Assembly: GCA_021202155.1 (NCBI GenBank)
Contig: JAJQDP010000019.1
Span: 115,084-179,083 of the forward strand
Direction of reading: 5' to 3'
DNA: 64,000 nt
Source of the DNA: Oscillospiraceae bacterium
GTDB lineage: Bacteria; Bacillota; Clostridia; Oscillospirales; Ruminococcaceae
Shown here: piece after piece, positions 53,675 through 61,770 of the stretch
How the letters are laid out: every line of letters starts with the position of its first letter
How positions within the stretch are numbered: the first letter of the stretch is position 1
The notes under the pieces: model-generated
The model's input: the letters and a program-made list of their open reading frames with translations, nothing else
Database searches by the model: none
Told to the model about the DNA's origin: nothing
Made by a program: the position numbers and the translations under genes

Positions 53675-53707
53675 GATAAAGCTGTGCGAAACGCTGTCAA
53701 TAATCGG

Positions 53708-53783
53708 TGGGATATAGCCAAGAGGTAAGGCAGCGGACTTTGACTCCGTCATTCCGGTGGTTCGAATCCACCTATCCCAGCCA
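53708..53783 (+). tRNA. tRNA-Gln (anticodon TTG)
   Basis: A 76-nt cloverleaf with acceptor TGGGATA/TATCCCA, anticodon loop CTTTGAC (TTG at 34-36), T-arm GGTTCGAATCC and encoded CCA. It reads CAA. Confidence 0.96.
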
Positions 53784-53803
53784 AAGTCTCTCATAGTTCT
53801 TTT

Positions 53804-53879
53804 TGCGGCTTCGCCAAGTGGTAAGGCACTGGACTCTGACTCCAGCATTCCCTAGGTTCGAATCCTAGAGCCGCAGCCA
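53804..53879 (+). tRNA. tRNA-Gln (anticodon CTG)
   Basis: A 76-nt cloverleaf with acceptor TGCGGCT/AGCCGCA, anticodon loop CTCTGAC (CTG at 34-36), T-arm GGTTCGAATCC and encoded CCA. It reads CAG and lies 20 bp after the TTG isoacceptor in one transcript. Confidence 0.96.
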
Positions 53880-53881
53880 AT

Positions 53882-53918
53882 ATACCGCAGATGTAAAAGT
53901 CTGCGGTATTTCTTTATT
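53882..53918 (+). terminator. Terminator of the tRNA-Gln pair
   Basis: ATACCGCAGA (53882-53891) pairs perfectly with TCTGCGGTAT (53900-53909), followed by TTCTTTATT. Confidence 0.75.
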
Positions 53919-54001
53919 ATAAATTATTGACCGATTATGAGGCTTAAGTTGAACAAAGCTGACGACTTTTCGCTATCTGGTCTTTTTTAGTCAAACTGCT
54001 A

Positions 54002-54030
54002 TTGATATTTTCAAAGCTTTCTGATATATT
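54002..54030 (+). promoter_or_regulatory. Promoter of the surface esterase gene
   Basis: TTGATA (54002-54007) and TATATT (54025-54030) are 17 bp apart, 45 bp before the ATG. Confidence 0.7.
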
Positions 54031-54075
54031 GTATATATCTACTTGGAACAATATATCTGAAAGGAACAACTGACC

Positions 54076-55056
54076 ATGACTAAAGCAAGAACAGCTATAG
54101 TTGTGCTTTGCAGTATTGTAATTCTTGTATGTGTTATCGCACTTGTTGCGATACTCGTCGGAACAGGAAATACAGCAAATGTAGCTATCAGCAATGAAGA
54201 ACCAGAAGAAATAATAGAGGAGGTAACACACATGTCACCAGACGAATTCATGGCATCGATAGAAGATACCCTTGTCGAGTATGAACCGAGCCTCAGCACC
54301 GAGACACTTCTTGACGTCGATTACGGAACTTTCGAGAAGGTAACAATCTACTCTGATGTCTGCAACCGCAATAAGAGCTTTAATGTTCTTTTGCCTGCAG
54401 GATATTCGGAGGATAAGACATATCCCGTCCTCTACGCTCTTCACGGCTACTGGGGCAATGAGGATTCGCTCCTTGACGCTGGAGATGCTTCTCTCAAGCT
54501 ACAGCAAATAATCGGCAATGCTATTGCTGACGGCGAGGCTGAAGAGATGATAGTCGTATTCCCGGACATCTACGCCAGCGACTCTCAGGACACCTGCGAC
54601 GGTCTCAATGCAAAGAACAATGCGTTCTATGATAACTTTATCAACATGCTTGTTGATGAGATTATGCCATACATGGAGGAAAACTACTCCATAAAAACCG
54701 GTCGTGACTACACCGCAATAACCGGCTTCTCAATGGGCGGCAGGGAATCTCTTTACATAGGGTTCACCCGTCCCGATCTCTTCGGTTATGTCGGAGCAAT
54801 ATGTCCTGCGCCCGGACTTACTGACGATCTGATCGATGCTGAGGATTTGGTTTTCGAGGACGAGTCACCCTATCTTATTCTCATTAGTGCCGGTTCAAAC
54901 GACACCGTTGTCTATTCAACGCCTGAAACCTATCACAATATCTTGGAGGAAAACGGCGTTACACATTTATGGAACTATGTCCAAGGTGGTTACCACGGCG
55001 GAAATGTCATAAGACCTCACATGTATAATTTCGTTAGAGCAATATTCAAAGCATAG
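54076..55056 (+). CDS. Membrane-anchored esterase, carbohydrate esterase family 1 type
   Basis: The 326-residue protein has an N-terminal membrane anchor (about residues 8-32) and an acidic linker. An esterase-D/feruloyl-esterase fold follows: LPAGYSEDKTYPVLYALHGY, nucleophile elbow ITGFSMGGRESL, acid region ISAGSNDTV and His in GGYHGGNV. It likely removes acetyl or feruloyl groups from polysaccharides outside the membrane. GAAAGGA precedes the ATG. The gene has its own promoter and terminator. Confidence 0.85.
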   Translation: MTKARTAIVVLCSIVILVCVIALVAILVGTGNTANVAISNEEPEEIIEEVTHMSPDEFMASIEDTLVEYEPSLSTETLLDVDYGTFEKVTIYSDVCNRNKSFNVLLPAGYSEDKTYPVLYALHGYWGNEDSLLDAGDASLKLQQIIGNAIADGEAEEMIVVFPDIYASDSQDTCDGLNAKNNAFYDNFINMLVDEIMPYMEENYSIKTGRDYTAITGFSMGGRESLYIGFTRPDLFGYVGAICPAPGLTDDLIDAEDLVFEDESPYLILISAGSNDTVVYSTPETYHNILEENGVTHLWNYVQGGYHGGNVIRPHMYNFVRAIFKA

Positions 55057-55069
55057 GTTAATCTTAAGG

Positions 55070-55100
55070 CAGGTGGGATTCAACAACCCACCTGTTTTTT
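55070..55100 (+). terminator. Terminator of the surface esterase gene
   Basis: CAGGTGGG (55070-55077) and CCCACCTG (55087-55094) pair perfectly, followed by six T. Confidence 0.88.
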
Positions 55101-55210
55101 GTTGGTGTAGAGTTATTCTACTGTTTTCTCTACTGCTATAATTCAATCAGTAGAGGCTGTAATTCAAGCTGTGGCTTGATTTATTTCGGTCGTTTTGGTA
55201 AAATTAGCTG

Positions 55211-55239
55211 TAGACGAACTGCGAAAAATATGCTATAAT
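55211..55239 (+). promoter_or_regulatory. Promoter of the acyltransferase-GT8 operon
   Basis: TAGACG (55211-55216) and TATAAT (55234-55239) are 17 bp apart, 35 bp before the ATG. The weak -35 and the GTAGAG/CTCTAC and GCTRTAATTCAA repeats upstream (55107-55171) could indicate control. Confidence 0.6.
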
Positions 55240-55274
55240 ACACATTAGCGATTTTTTAGCAGGGAGTGAGAAGG

Positions 55275-56054
55275 ATGAACTACGAGCCAAAAGAAATTCG
55301 TTACTACGAAGAGTACACCGATGACTTCGTTGACAGCGGCAAGTCGGAAGCTAAGATTCCCGAAAGCTACAAATGGTATCACACAAATAAGGTATATCGT
55401 TTCTTCTCATGGATTGCTTACTCGCTTGCTTTCATCTTCGGCTTCTTCCATTCAAGAATTGCACTACATACAAAAGTAGTCGGCAGGGAAGCCTTCAAAA
55501 AGTGTAAAGATACCGGATTCGTTCTTTACGGCAATCACACCCAGACTCTCGGAGATGTCTTTTCTCCCACGCAGTATGTTTTCCCAAAAAGAATCTTCTC
55601 AATAGCCGGTGTTGATAATCTCGAAATTCCAGTGATAGGGAAGATAATCCCGATAATTGGCGGAGTCGTGGTTCCGGACTCAATGGAGCATATGAAACTG
55701 TTTTTGGATGCCATCAAGAGGCACTTAGAGGATGGACGGGCAGTTGTTGTATATCCCGAAGCTCACCTCTGGCAGAACTGCACCTTTATAAGACCGTTTC
55801 CGATAACATCTTTCAGATTTCCTGTCATGTTTGATGCTCCTGCATACTGTATGACTACAACATACCAGAAGCGCAGATTTGGAAGAAAACCGAAGACGAC
55901 AGTTTACATTGACGGACCGTTTTATCCCGACAAGAGCCTTAAGAATAAAGAGGCTCAGCGCAAGCTCTGCGAAGAGATTCACGAGACTATGGTCGAAAGA
56001 AGTAAGAACAGCACCTACGAATACATAAGATATGTGAAGAAAGGGTCAGAATGA
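55275..56054 (+). CDS. PlsC-like lysophospholipid/1-acylglycerol-phosphate acyltransferase
   Basis: The 259-residue protein has a hydrophobic segment near residues 40-60 and the acyltransferase box NHTQTLGD (NHx4D, His and Asp catalytic). YPEAHLW and VYIDGPFYPD lie further on. PlsC-type enzymes put a fatty acyl chain on a glycerol-phosphate or related lipid at the membrane. It is the first gene of a four-gene operon with two GT8 glycosyltransferases and a second PlsC-like gene, and its TGA overlaps the next ATG (ATGA). I chose ATG 55275 behind GGGAG and GAAGG. Confidence 0.85.
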   Translation: MNYEPKEIRYYEEYTDDFVDSGKSEAKIPESYKWYHTNKVYRFFSWIAYSLAFIFGFFHSRIALHTKVVGREAFKKCKDTGFVLYGNHTQTLGDVFSPTQYVFPKRIFSIAGVDNLEIPVIGKIIPIIGGVVVPDSMEHMKLFLDAIKRHLEDGRAVVVYPEAHLWQNCTFIRPFPITSFRFPVMFDAPAYCMTTTYQKRRFGRKPKTTVYIDGPFYPDKSLKNKEAQRKLCEEIHETMVERSKNSTYEYIRYVKKGSE

Positions 56055-56887
56055 ACGTACTTTACTGCGGTGACGGCAACATTGAGCGAGGACTCATAAT
56101 CTCGGTAATGTCACTCTTGAAGAATATCAAGGATGAGCTTCATGTCTGGGTTCTGACTGCTGAAATGGATTTTCAGGGAAAGCATATTTCGCCGGTCAAG
56201 GATGATGTCATATCTGCTCTTGGACAGTATATGAATAGTTACAATAGCTCCAATAGCATCACGCTAATAGATGTTTCTGAGCTTTTCAAAAAGGAAGTTC
56301 CCACCGTCAATATGGGCACGCGGTTCACGCCGTTTTGTATGCTGAGGCTTTTCTCTGATGAGGTTTCTGAGATACCCGACAAGATTATGTATCTTGACAA
56401 CGATGTAGTCTGCCGGAGAGACCCGAGCGAGTTCTACAATCAGGATATGACCGATTATGAAGTCGCTGGAGTCCTCGATTACTACGGCGGATGGTTCTTC
56501 CGAAAGAATCCCCTCAAGCGAGACTATGTCAATTCAGGCGTTCTTCTCATGAACATGGCTAAGATAAGGGAAACAGGGCTTTTCAAAAAGTGTCGCAAGC
56601 GATGCTGTGAGAAGGAAATGTTCATGCCCGACCAGTCGGCAATAAATAAGCTTGCGGTATCCAAGAAGATTTGCCCACGCAGATTCAACGAGCAAAGAAA
56701 ACTCAAGCCGGACACAGTTATGCAACACTTCACAACCAGCTTCCGCTTCTTCCCGTACATAAGAACAGTGACTGTGAAACCATGGGATATTGAGAAGATT
56801 CATGAAATTTTAAAGTTAAATGAATACGATGATCTTCTATCTGAGTTTACCGTATTTTACGGTTCAATCAAGAATAACAGGCAATGA
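56051..56887 (+). CDS. Glycosyltransferase family 8 protein, first copy
   Basis: The 278-residue protein has the GT-A layout of family 8: N-terminal NVLYCGDGN, the metal-binding DxD as YLDNDVVCRRDP and YVNSGVLLMNMAKIRETG. A retaining transferase of glucose, galactose or a similar sugar is expected, acceptor unknown. No membrane segment is obvious, so it acts in the cytoplasm. It overlaps the preceding acyltransferase by 4 bp. It is shorter than the second GT8 and only distantly similar, so this is not a recent tandem duplication. Confidence 0.87.
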   Translation: MNVLYCGDGNIERGLIISVMSLLKNIKDELHVWVLTAEMDFQGKHISPVKDDVISALGQYMNSYNSSNSITLIDVSELFKKEVPTVNMGTRFTPFCMLRLFSDEVSEIPDKIMYLDNDVVCRRDPSEFYNQDMTDYEVAGVLDYYGGWFFRKNPLKRDYVNSGVLLMNMAKIRETGLFKKCRKRCCEKEMFMPDQSAINKLAVSKKICPRRFNEQRKLKPDTVMQHFTTSFRFFPYIRTVTVKPWDIEKIHEILKLNEYDDLLSEFTVFYGSIKNNRQ

Positions 56888-56919
56888 ACAACCGACAAAA
56901 AATATGAAAGGAAATCAAT

Positions 56920-57876
56920 ATGTCAATTATTCCAATATTCTTTACCGTCGATGAAGGTTACGCGCCTTACCTCGACTGCGCAATCCGTTCAATGGTTGAA
57001 AATGCTTCTAAGGACAACGAATATGTCATCTACGTTCTCCATCAGGATTTGACTGACGATTCAATTGAGAAGATCAGAACCTGTGTCAAGCCTCCATTTT
57101 CTATTGAGTTTATAAGGATGGAAGATGAATTCCACGGCATTGTTGCAAGGGAAGAAAACAAGTTAAGATGCGATTACTTCACACTTACTATCTACTTTAG
57201 AATCTTCATTGCCGACATGTTCCCGCAGTATGACAAGGGAATATACATTGACAGTGATATAATTGTCCCTGGCGACATTTCTGAGCTATATAATATCGAC
57301 CTTGAAGGCAATATTATCGGTGCCTGCTGTGACCGTTCGATTCAGGGCGTTCCTGATTTGGTTTACTATACGGAAAACGCAGTCGGAGCTCAGTCGGATG
57401 ACTACATAAATTCTGGTATACTTCTGATGGATTTAAAGACGATGCGGGAAAAAGATTTCAGCGGTCATTTCCTAAGCCTCATGAATGAGTATCACTTTGA
57501 CACTGTTGCACCTGACCAGGACTATATAAACGCTATGTGCAACGGCAATATCAAATATCTATCCGATGACTGGGATACAATGCCTCCTCAGGGCGGTGAT
57601 GTCAAGCTTAATCCTTCTCCCAAGTTGATTCATTTTAACCTTTTCCAGAAACCATGGTGCTATGACAACATACCCTATGAGGAATATTTCTGGAAATACG
57701 CAGATATGTCACCGTTTAAGAATGACATCCTTGATTTTAAGGCAAATTATGACGAGTCCAAGCAAAAAGCTGATAGCGATACTCTCGTAAAGCTTATAGC
57801 GAAAGCGGCTGTTTTGGATCAAAATGAAGTAACATTCAAAAAAGTTTACGAAAGTGGAGTAAAAGTTCGTATATGA
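56920..57876 (+). CDS. Glycosyltransferase family 8 protein, second copy
   Basis: The 318-residue protein is a standard GT8: PIFFTVDEGYAPYLDCAIRS, DxD in GIYIDSDIIVPGD, YINSGILLMDLKTMRE, APDQDYINAMCNG and the C-terminal LIHFNLFQKPW. Lipopolysaccharide-type galactosyl/glucosyltransferases and general-stress GspA proteins share this pattern. Its donor and acceptor are unknown. GAAAGGAAA precedes the ATG. The stop overlaps the next gene by 4 bp (ATGA). Confidence 0.9.
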   Translation: MSIIPIFFTVDEGYAPYLDCAIRSMVENASKDNEYVIYVLHQDLTDDSIEKIRTCVKPPFSIEFIRMEDEFHGIVAREENKLRCDYFTLTIYFRIFIADMFPQYDKGIYIDSDIIVPGDISELYNIDLEGNIIGACCDRSIQGVPDLVYYTENAVGAQSDDYINSGILLMDLKTMREKDFSGHFLSLMNEYHFDTVAPDQDYINAMCNGNIKYLSDDWDTMPPQGGDVKLNPSPKLIHFNLFQKPWCYDNIPYEEYFWKYADMSPFKNDILDFKANYDESKQKADSDTLVKLIAKAAVLDQNEVTFKKVYESGVKVRI

Positions 57877-58889
57877 TTATTGGAAGCCACAAAGACGAGG
57901 TAATCAAAAATATCGCTGAAAAAGTAGCGGAGCAGGATTTCAACAGCAAGGTTGAAGTCGATGATGCTGAATTGTCGCGAGATGAGAGAAACGCGCTTGT
58001 TGACGAGTTTATAGCCAAGAGCAAAACCCTTAAAAAGCGTGTAGACACTTTGTGCGCAAGAGCCATTACCGATTCAGTCTCAAGAATGGTCAATCGCAGA
58101 ACTCGTGTTGAGGGTGCAAAAAACATCATCGGCATTACGTCTGGAGCTATCATAACAAGTAATCACTTCAATCCTCTTGATACAACAATTGTCCGTACTG
58201 CTATGCGCAGGATCGGTCATAAACATATGCGAATTGTAAGTCAGGAAACCAACCTTGCTATGGGCGGCTTCTTAGGCTACATCATGAAGAATGCCGACAC
58301 GATTCCTCTTCCGAGCCAGAAGGAACGCCGTTCAGGTTTCTTTGCTGAAAAAATCAGGAATGAGCTCAAGAAGAATTCCGTTATTCTTATCTACCCTGAA
58401 CAGGAAATGTGGTTCAACTATCGTAAGCCAAGACCTCCGAAGCGCGGAGCCTATTACTATGCCGCTGAGAATAACGTCCCGATTATCTCATGCTTTGTTG
58501 AAATCCGCGACACCGACGAGATGGATAACGACGAATTCTACAAGACAGAGTATGTCATTCACATCTTAAAGCCCATATATCCCGACCCGGATAAATCCGT
58601 TCGCGAGAACAGCTTTACCATGATGGAAACCGATTATCAGCAGAAGATAGAGGCATACGAAAAAGCCTATTCAAAGAAGCTTGTCTATGACTTCGAGGAT
58701 TCTGACATCGCCGGCTGGGCAGGGCACGATGCTTCTATGGTAAAATCAACGGCTCTTGCGCCTATGTCTGTTGTCGAGGATCATAAAAAGAAAAGTGCTG
58801 AGAGAAAACTCAGACACAGAGAACGTCGCGAATGCAAGATTGTCAAGCGCAAGACGAGAATATCAAGAATATTCCGTAAGAAAAGATAA
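57873..58889 (+). CDS. Second PlsC-like acyltransferase, with basic C-terminal tail
   Basis: The 338-residue protein has about 85 mostly charged, helical N-terminal residues, then an acyltransferase domain with SNHFNPLD (NHx4D), MRIVSQETNLAMGGFLGY, the IPLPSQKERRSG substrate loop and IYPEQEMW. The last ~45 residues are strongly basic (many Arg/Lys), which suggests binding to acidic membrane lipids. It shares the YPE-x-x-x-W motif with the first acyltransferase (YPEAHLW), so the two form a related pair. It ends the four-gene operon at a strong terminator. Confidence 0.85.
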   Translation: MIIGSHKDEVIKNIAEKVAEQDFNSKVEVDDAELSRDERNALVDEFIAKSKTLKKRVDTLCARAITDSVSRMVNRRTRVEGAKNIIGITSGAIITSNHFNPLDTTIVRTAMRRIGHKHMRIVSQETNLAMGGFLGYIMKNADTIPLPSQKERRSGFFAEKIRNELKKNSVILIYPEQEMWFNYRKPRPPKRGAYYYAAENNVPIISCFVEIRDTDEMDNDEFYKTEYVIHILKPIYPDPDKSVRENSFTMMETDYQQKIEAYEKAYSKKLVYDFEDSDIAGWAGHDASMVKSTALAPMSVVEDHKKKSAERKLRHRERRECKIVKRKTRISRIFRKKR

Positions 58890-58892
58890 CAC

Positions 58893-58926
58893 AAAAGAGG
58901 ACGCCTGATTCAGGTGTCCTCTTTTT
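58893..58926. terminator. Bidirectional terminator after the acyltransferase-GT8 operon
   Basis: AGAGGACGCCTG (58896-58907) pairs with CAGGTGTCCTCT (58911-58922) with one wobble. T runs on both strands also serve the convergent yfcE remnant. Confidence 0.88.
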
Positions 58927-58930
58927 ATGC

Positions 58931-59332
58931 CTAAAGCTCTCGCCTCATGTATTCGTTTCCTTCAATATCCTTCCAGATAATTGTGCTGTCTTCAAGAATA
59001 ATATAGCTGTGCGGACTGTCTTCCTTCGGAATAGAAACAGACCCCGGATTGACATAGATATAGCCGTCATAGTCCTGGCATTTCGGGACATGCGTATGTC
59101 CGCAAACTAAGATGGTGCCATTAGCCAACTGTGGAGGATTCGTCTCGCCATAGTTATGTCCATGTGTAAGATAGAGCTCACGCCCGCATGCATACACAAT
59201 TGCGCTGTCCGAAAGAATGGGGAAGTGAAGCATCATCTGGTCAACTTCCGCGTCGCAGTTGCCTCTTACTGAGAAAACATGGTCTTTGATGCTATTCAGC
59301 ATATCTGCGACCTCAGCCGGATTATAAAGCAT
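58931..59332 (-). pseudogene. yfcE: N-terminally truncated YfcE-type phosphodiesterase
   Basis: The open frame of 133 residues has only the back part of a YfcE-family calcineurin-like phosphodiesterase: RGNCDAEVDQMM, YLTHGHNYG, CGHTHVPKC and YVNPGSVSIPKE. The family is about 180 residues. The missing ~50 N-terminal residues carry the DxH and GDxxxHG metal ligands, so the product should be inactive. The frame begins at LYNPAEVADML, in the middle of a conserved section. No Shine-Dalgarno precedes the only ATG. The upstream gene is cut at the same place, which points to a deletion joining the two. Confidence 0.75.
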
Positions 59333-60779
59333 TTGAATGCAATGCGCCTAAGTCAAGAGTGCAATCTATTGATGTTACATCTTCGCTGAGTGTCTCGTAA
59401 TTGCACTTCCAGAGCCAGTAATAAACGCCGTCTTCTTCATAACGCCACAGGTCGCAAGTGTTGTAGTTGGCGGTGATTGCGTTTTCGATGTCAAAGTGGC
59501 AACTGTCAAAGTACCAATGCTCGCTTGGGTCTAATGCGCCCTCAATGCTTTCGCCTTCGATTCTGAGCAAGAAATACATTTCGTTCTTGCTCGCCATCGC
59601 CGAGTCAACGGTGACGGTGATGTCGGACTCTATAGTCTCGGAGATGTTAATCTCCTGTACAGAGCTTTCTGGAGCTTCGTCCGGATTAACATAAATTTCC
59701 GTGTCGCCGATTCTGACCGCCTTGAGCTCGCTCAGGTCGATTATCGAGTACCAGAGGTACTTCAGGGTTATATCATCAGTAGCTGTCCCATCGTCACTTC
59801 CGCTACAACTGTATACAGAGATTTCACTGCCGTCCTGCATAACGGCGTATACCTCAAATCTGTCGCTGTAGGTTCCGAACGGAACGGAAGCGGTGGTATC
59901 ATCAAAAGTGATTGTTATTCCAAATTCGGTTGCAACAGCACTTGTGACGTCAACAGTGACGTCTTTCAGGACAAGGCTGTGGGTTGCCTCTGTTGACTTG
60001 GTATCGTACATCGTGACTGTGACGGTTTCTCTCTCACCGTCTTCCAAGAGACTAAGAGAATTAAGAGTGTTCTGCTCTAAAGTGAACTCAAAGTCCCAAC
60101 TGCCGCCTAAGTAGACGTCCGGGTATTTCTCAGAGGTCGAGCCTTTGTTGGTATGAAGTCCTGCGAGGTGAACCGAGACAGCGATGGGAGAGCTCTCGTC
60201 GGTTATATCAATGTTGCCCTCCAATACGAAATAGGTTACGTTGTTCTCATCTGTGCCACCCCAGCCCAAACCGGAACCCAACCTTTTTGCGGTGGAGTTA
60301 GTGATGACCCACGACCACTCGTCAAAGCTCGGGCTTCTCGTCGTTGCAAATTCAACCGAATCGCACTCAACAGCGAAGAGGATGTATATCGTGTCTCCTC
60401 CGACTGCCGCTGAGTCGACGGTAACAGTGACGCCGTCGGAAGTCTGGCTAAGACCGATTTCCTGACTGAAGCTTTCTATAACCGCAAGATGTTCGTCGGT
60501 TATGTCTGTGCCGGTCATGTCTTCCCAATGGTTCACAAAATAATCGGTGATGCTGTTGTGTGCGACTACAAACCCTGCGCCCATAAGAAGCACTGCCGCA
60601 ACCACTACAGCGAGCACTACCGGTAATCTATGATGTTTTTTCTCCATAAAAACGTTTTCCTTTCCCGCCTTGGTGTTTGCCAAGGCATAAATTCTGTCGG
60701 TGCTGACAGCGGGAGTCTTTCTGAGCCTGATATTATCCTCACTGTAGCAGTCAAAAAGGTCGCTAAAAAGTTTTTTCAC
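59322..60779 (-). CDS. DUF4179-type anti-sigma-like membrane protein, apparently truncated at its C-terminus
   Basis: The 485-residue protein has a cytoplasmic N-terminal part (about 1-50), one membrane segment (about 53-75) and an extracytoplasmic region resembling DUF4179. This is the usual layout of anti-sigma factors paired with an ECF sigma. The outer region holds two related modules. The first contains VSVHLAGLHTNKGSTSEKYP and continues with a beta-strand section. The second stops at TLDLGALHSNAL, just where that continuation should begin, so the end looks cut off. The stop codon lies in sequence belonging to the yfcE remnant. It starts with GTG behind GGGAGG, overlapping the sigma gene by 4 bp. 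Confidence 0.7.
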   Translation of the reverse strand: MKKLFSDLFDCYSEDNIRLRKTPAVSTDRIYALANTKAGKENVFMEKKHHRLPVVLAVVVAAVLLMGAGFVVAHNSITDYFVNHWEDMTGTDITDEHLAVIESFSQEIGLSQTSDGVTVTVDSAAVGGDTIYILFAVECDSVEFATTRSPSFDEWSWVITNSTAKRLGSGLGWGGTDENNVTYFVLEGNIDITDESSPIAVSVHLAGLHTNKGSTSEKYPDVYLGGSWDFEFTLEQNTLNSLSLLEDGERETVTVTMYDTKSTEATHSLVLKDVTVDVTSAVATEFGITITFDDTTASVPFGTYSDRFEVYAVMQDGSEISVYSCSGSDDGTATDDITLKYLWYSIIDLSELKAVRIGDTEIYVNPDEAPESSVQEINISETIESDITVTVDSAMASKNEMYFLLRIEGESIEGALDPSEHWYFDSCHFDIENAITANYNTCDLWRYEEDGVYYWLWKCNYETLSEDVTSIDCTLDLGALHSNAL

Positions 60780-61330
60780 TTTGTGAGACCTCCCTTTTCA
60801 AGTATTTCTCTGAGCTTCGCCCGTCCTCTTTGAAGCCTTGTCTTGACGGTGGCGACGTTTGTGCCGGTCTCTTCGGATATGGTTGCAACCGTCTGGTTGT
60901 AATAGTAGTACCGAAGGAGCACCTCGCGCTCCTGCCTCTTGAGCTTGCCGAGTGCAAGCTGAATTTCTTTTGCTTGTTCCTCTTTCTCAAGACTCAAGAA
61001 ATCGTCCGAGAGGTCGATTGTGTTCTCGGCAATGCTGTCGTCAAGGCTTTCGCAGACGAGCTTCTGGGAGCGTATATAGTTCTTGGCTTTGTTTCTGGCA
61101 ACCGCACTCAGCCAGCCACGGAGGTGGGAGGTTGTGAGAGTGCCTCTGTTCCGCCAGAGTTCAAAGAACACATCCGCCGAAAGCTCTTCGATGACGGTGA
61201 TGCAGGAAAAGTCCCTGAGCTGGTTCGCGATAACCGTCGAAACATATCGGCTGTACCCGGAAACAATCTCCCGGAAAGCCTCCTCATCGCCCGAAGCAAG
61301 CCTCCTAAGAAGCCTTTTTTCATCTAACAT
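60776..61330 (-). CDS. ECF-type RNA polymerase sigma factor
   Basis: The 184-residue protein has sigma region 2 (VSTVIANQLRDFSCITVIEE through FELWRNRGTL) and region 4 (LKRQEREVLLRYYYYNQTVA, then TNVATVKTRLQRGRAKLREI as helix-turn-helix). It directs RNA polymerase to a stress or envelope regulon and is probably held by the membrane protein encoded next to it, with which it overlaps by 4 bp. I chose the ATG at 61330 because GGAGG lies 8 nt upstream. ATGs at 61336 and 61345 are less well placed. Confidence 0.9.
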   Translation of the reverse strand: MLDEKRLLRRLASGDEEAFREIVSGYSRYVSTVIANQLRDFSCITVIEELSADVFFELWRNRGTLTTSHLRGWLSAVARNKAKNYIRSQKLVCESLDDSIAENTIDLSDDFLSLEKEEQAKEIQLALGKLKRQEREVLLRYYYYNQTVATISEETGTNVATVKTRLQRGRAKLREILEKGGLTK

Positions 61331-61356
61331 CACCATCACCTCCAATGAAATGAATT

Positions 61357-61370
61357 TGAAAACGTTTTCG
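61357..61370 (-). promoter_or_regulatory. cre-like palindrome upstream of the ECF sigma gene
   Basis: TGAAAACGTTTTCG contains the perfect 12-bp palindrome GAAAACGTTTTC. It matches the CcpA site TGWAANCGNTNWCA at 13 of 14 positions. It lies about 30 bp before the sigma start, next to a TATAAA-like -10 (complement of 61373-61378). Another LacI-family repressor could also bind. Confidence 0.5.
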
Positions 61371-61445
61371 TATTTATAGACACAGAATTTTGGGCGGGGG
61401 ATTCAAAAATTTTCGGAAACATAGAAGTCAGTTGTAGCAAAATTA

Positions 61446-61474
61446 TTGACCGAATTGCAAGATTGTGATATACT
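61446..61474 (+). promoter_or_regulatory. Promoter of the antitoxin gene
   Basis: TTGACC (61446-61451) and TATACT (61469-61474) are 17 bp apart, 29 bp before the ATG. Confidence 0.75.
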
Positions 61475-61503
61475 GTAAGAAAAGCAAAAGATGAGGGCTC
61501 ACC

Positions 61504-61719
61504 ATGTTTGCTACGGTAACTGAACTAAAGGAAAATCTCGAAAAATATCTTGATTTGGTCGACACTGAGGATATTTACATCACTCGTAACGGTAAGACCA
61601 TTGCAAAACTTTGCTCTCCATATCGGGATAAGCTTAAAATCGTGAACGAACTTGCCGGCAGCATTCCAGCAACCATTACGCTTGAAGAAGCTCGGGATGA
61701 GAGGCTGAGCAAGATATGA
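61504..61719 (+). CDS. Phd/YefM-type antitoxin without an adjacent toxin
   Basis: The 71-residue protein starts MFATVTELKENLEKYLDLVD and contains IYITRNGKTIAKL, the DNA-binding N-terminal fold of Phd/YefM antitoxins. The C-terminal tail (TITLEEARDERLSKI) would normally wrap a toxin. In this family the toxin gene usually overlaps the antitoxin stop. Here an ATGA overlap is present, but the frame that follows has no toxin features and runs into a terminator and then a repeat. The toxin is therefore missing. The promoter and the start are intact. Confidence 0.85.
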   Translation: MFATVTELKENLEKYLDLVDTEDIYITRNGKTIAKLCSPYRDKLKIVNELAGSIPATITLEEARDERLSKI

Positions 61720-61720
61720 T

Positions 61721-61748
61721 AGCTCTGACTGCAAAGTCGGGGCTTTTT
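61721..61748 (+). terminator. Terminator of the antitoxin gene
   Basis: AGCTCTGACT (61721-61730) pairs with AGTCGGGGCT (61735-61744) over 10 bp with two wobbles, around a GCAA loop, and a T run follows. Confidence 0.85.
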
Positions 61749-61770
61749 CGATTTGCTTACCACGGCGAAT

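Noticed and set aside
55105-55175. Direct and inverted repeats (GTAGAG/CTCTAC, GCTRTAATTCAA) upstream of the acyltransferase operon
   Set aside because: Copies are short and imperfect. They might be regulator sites but do not support a named feature.
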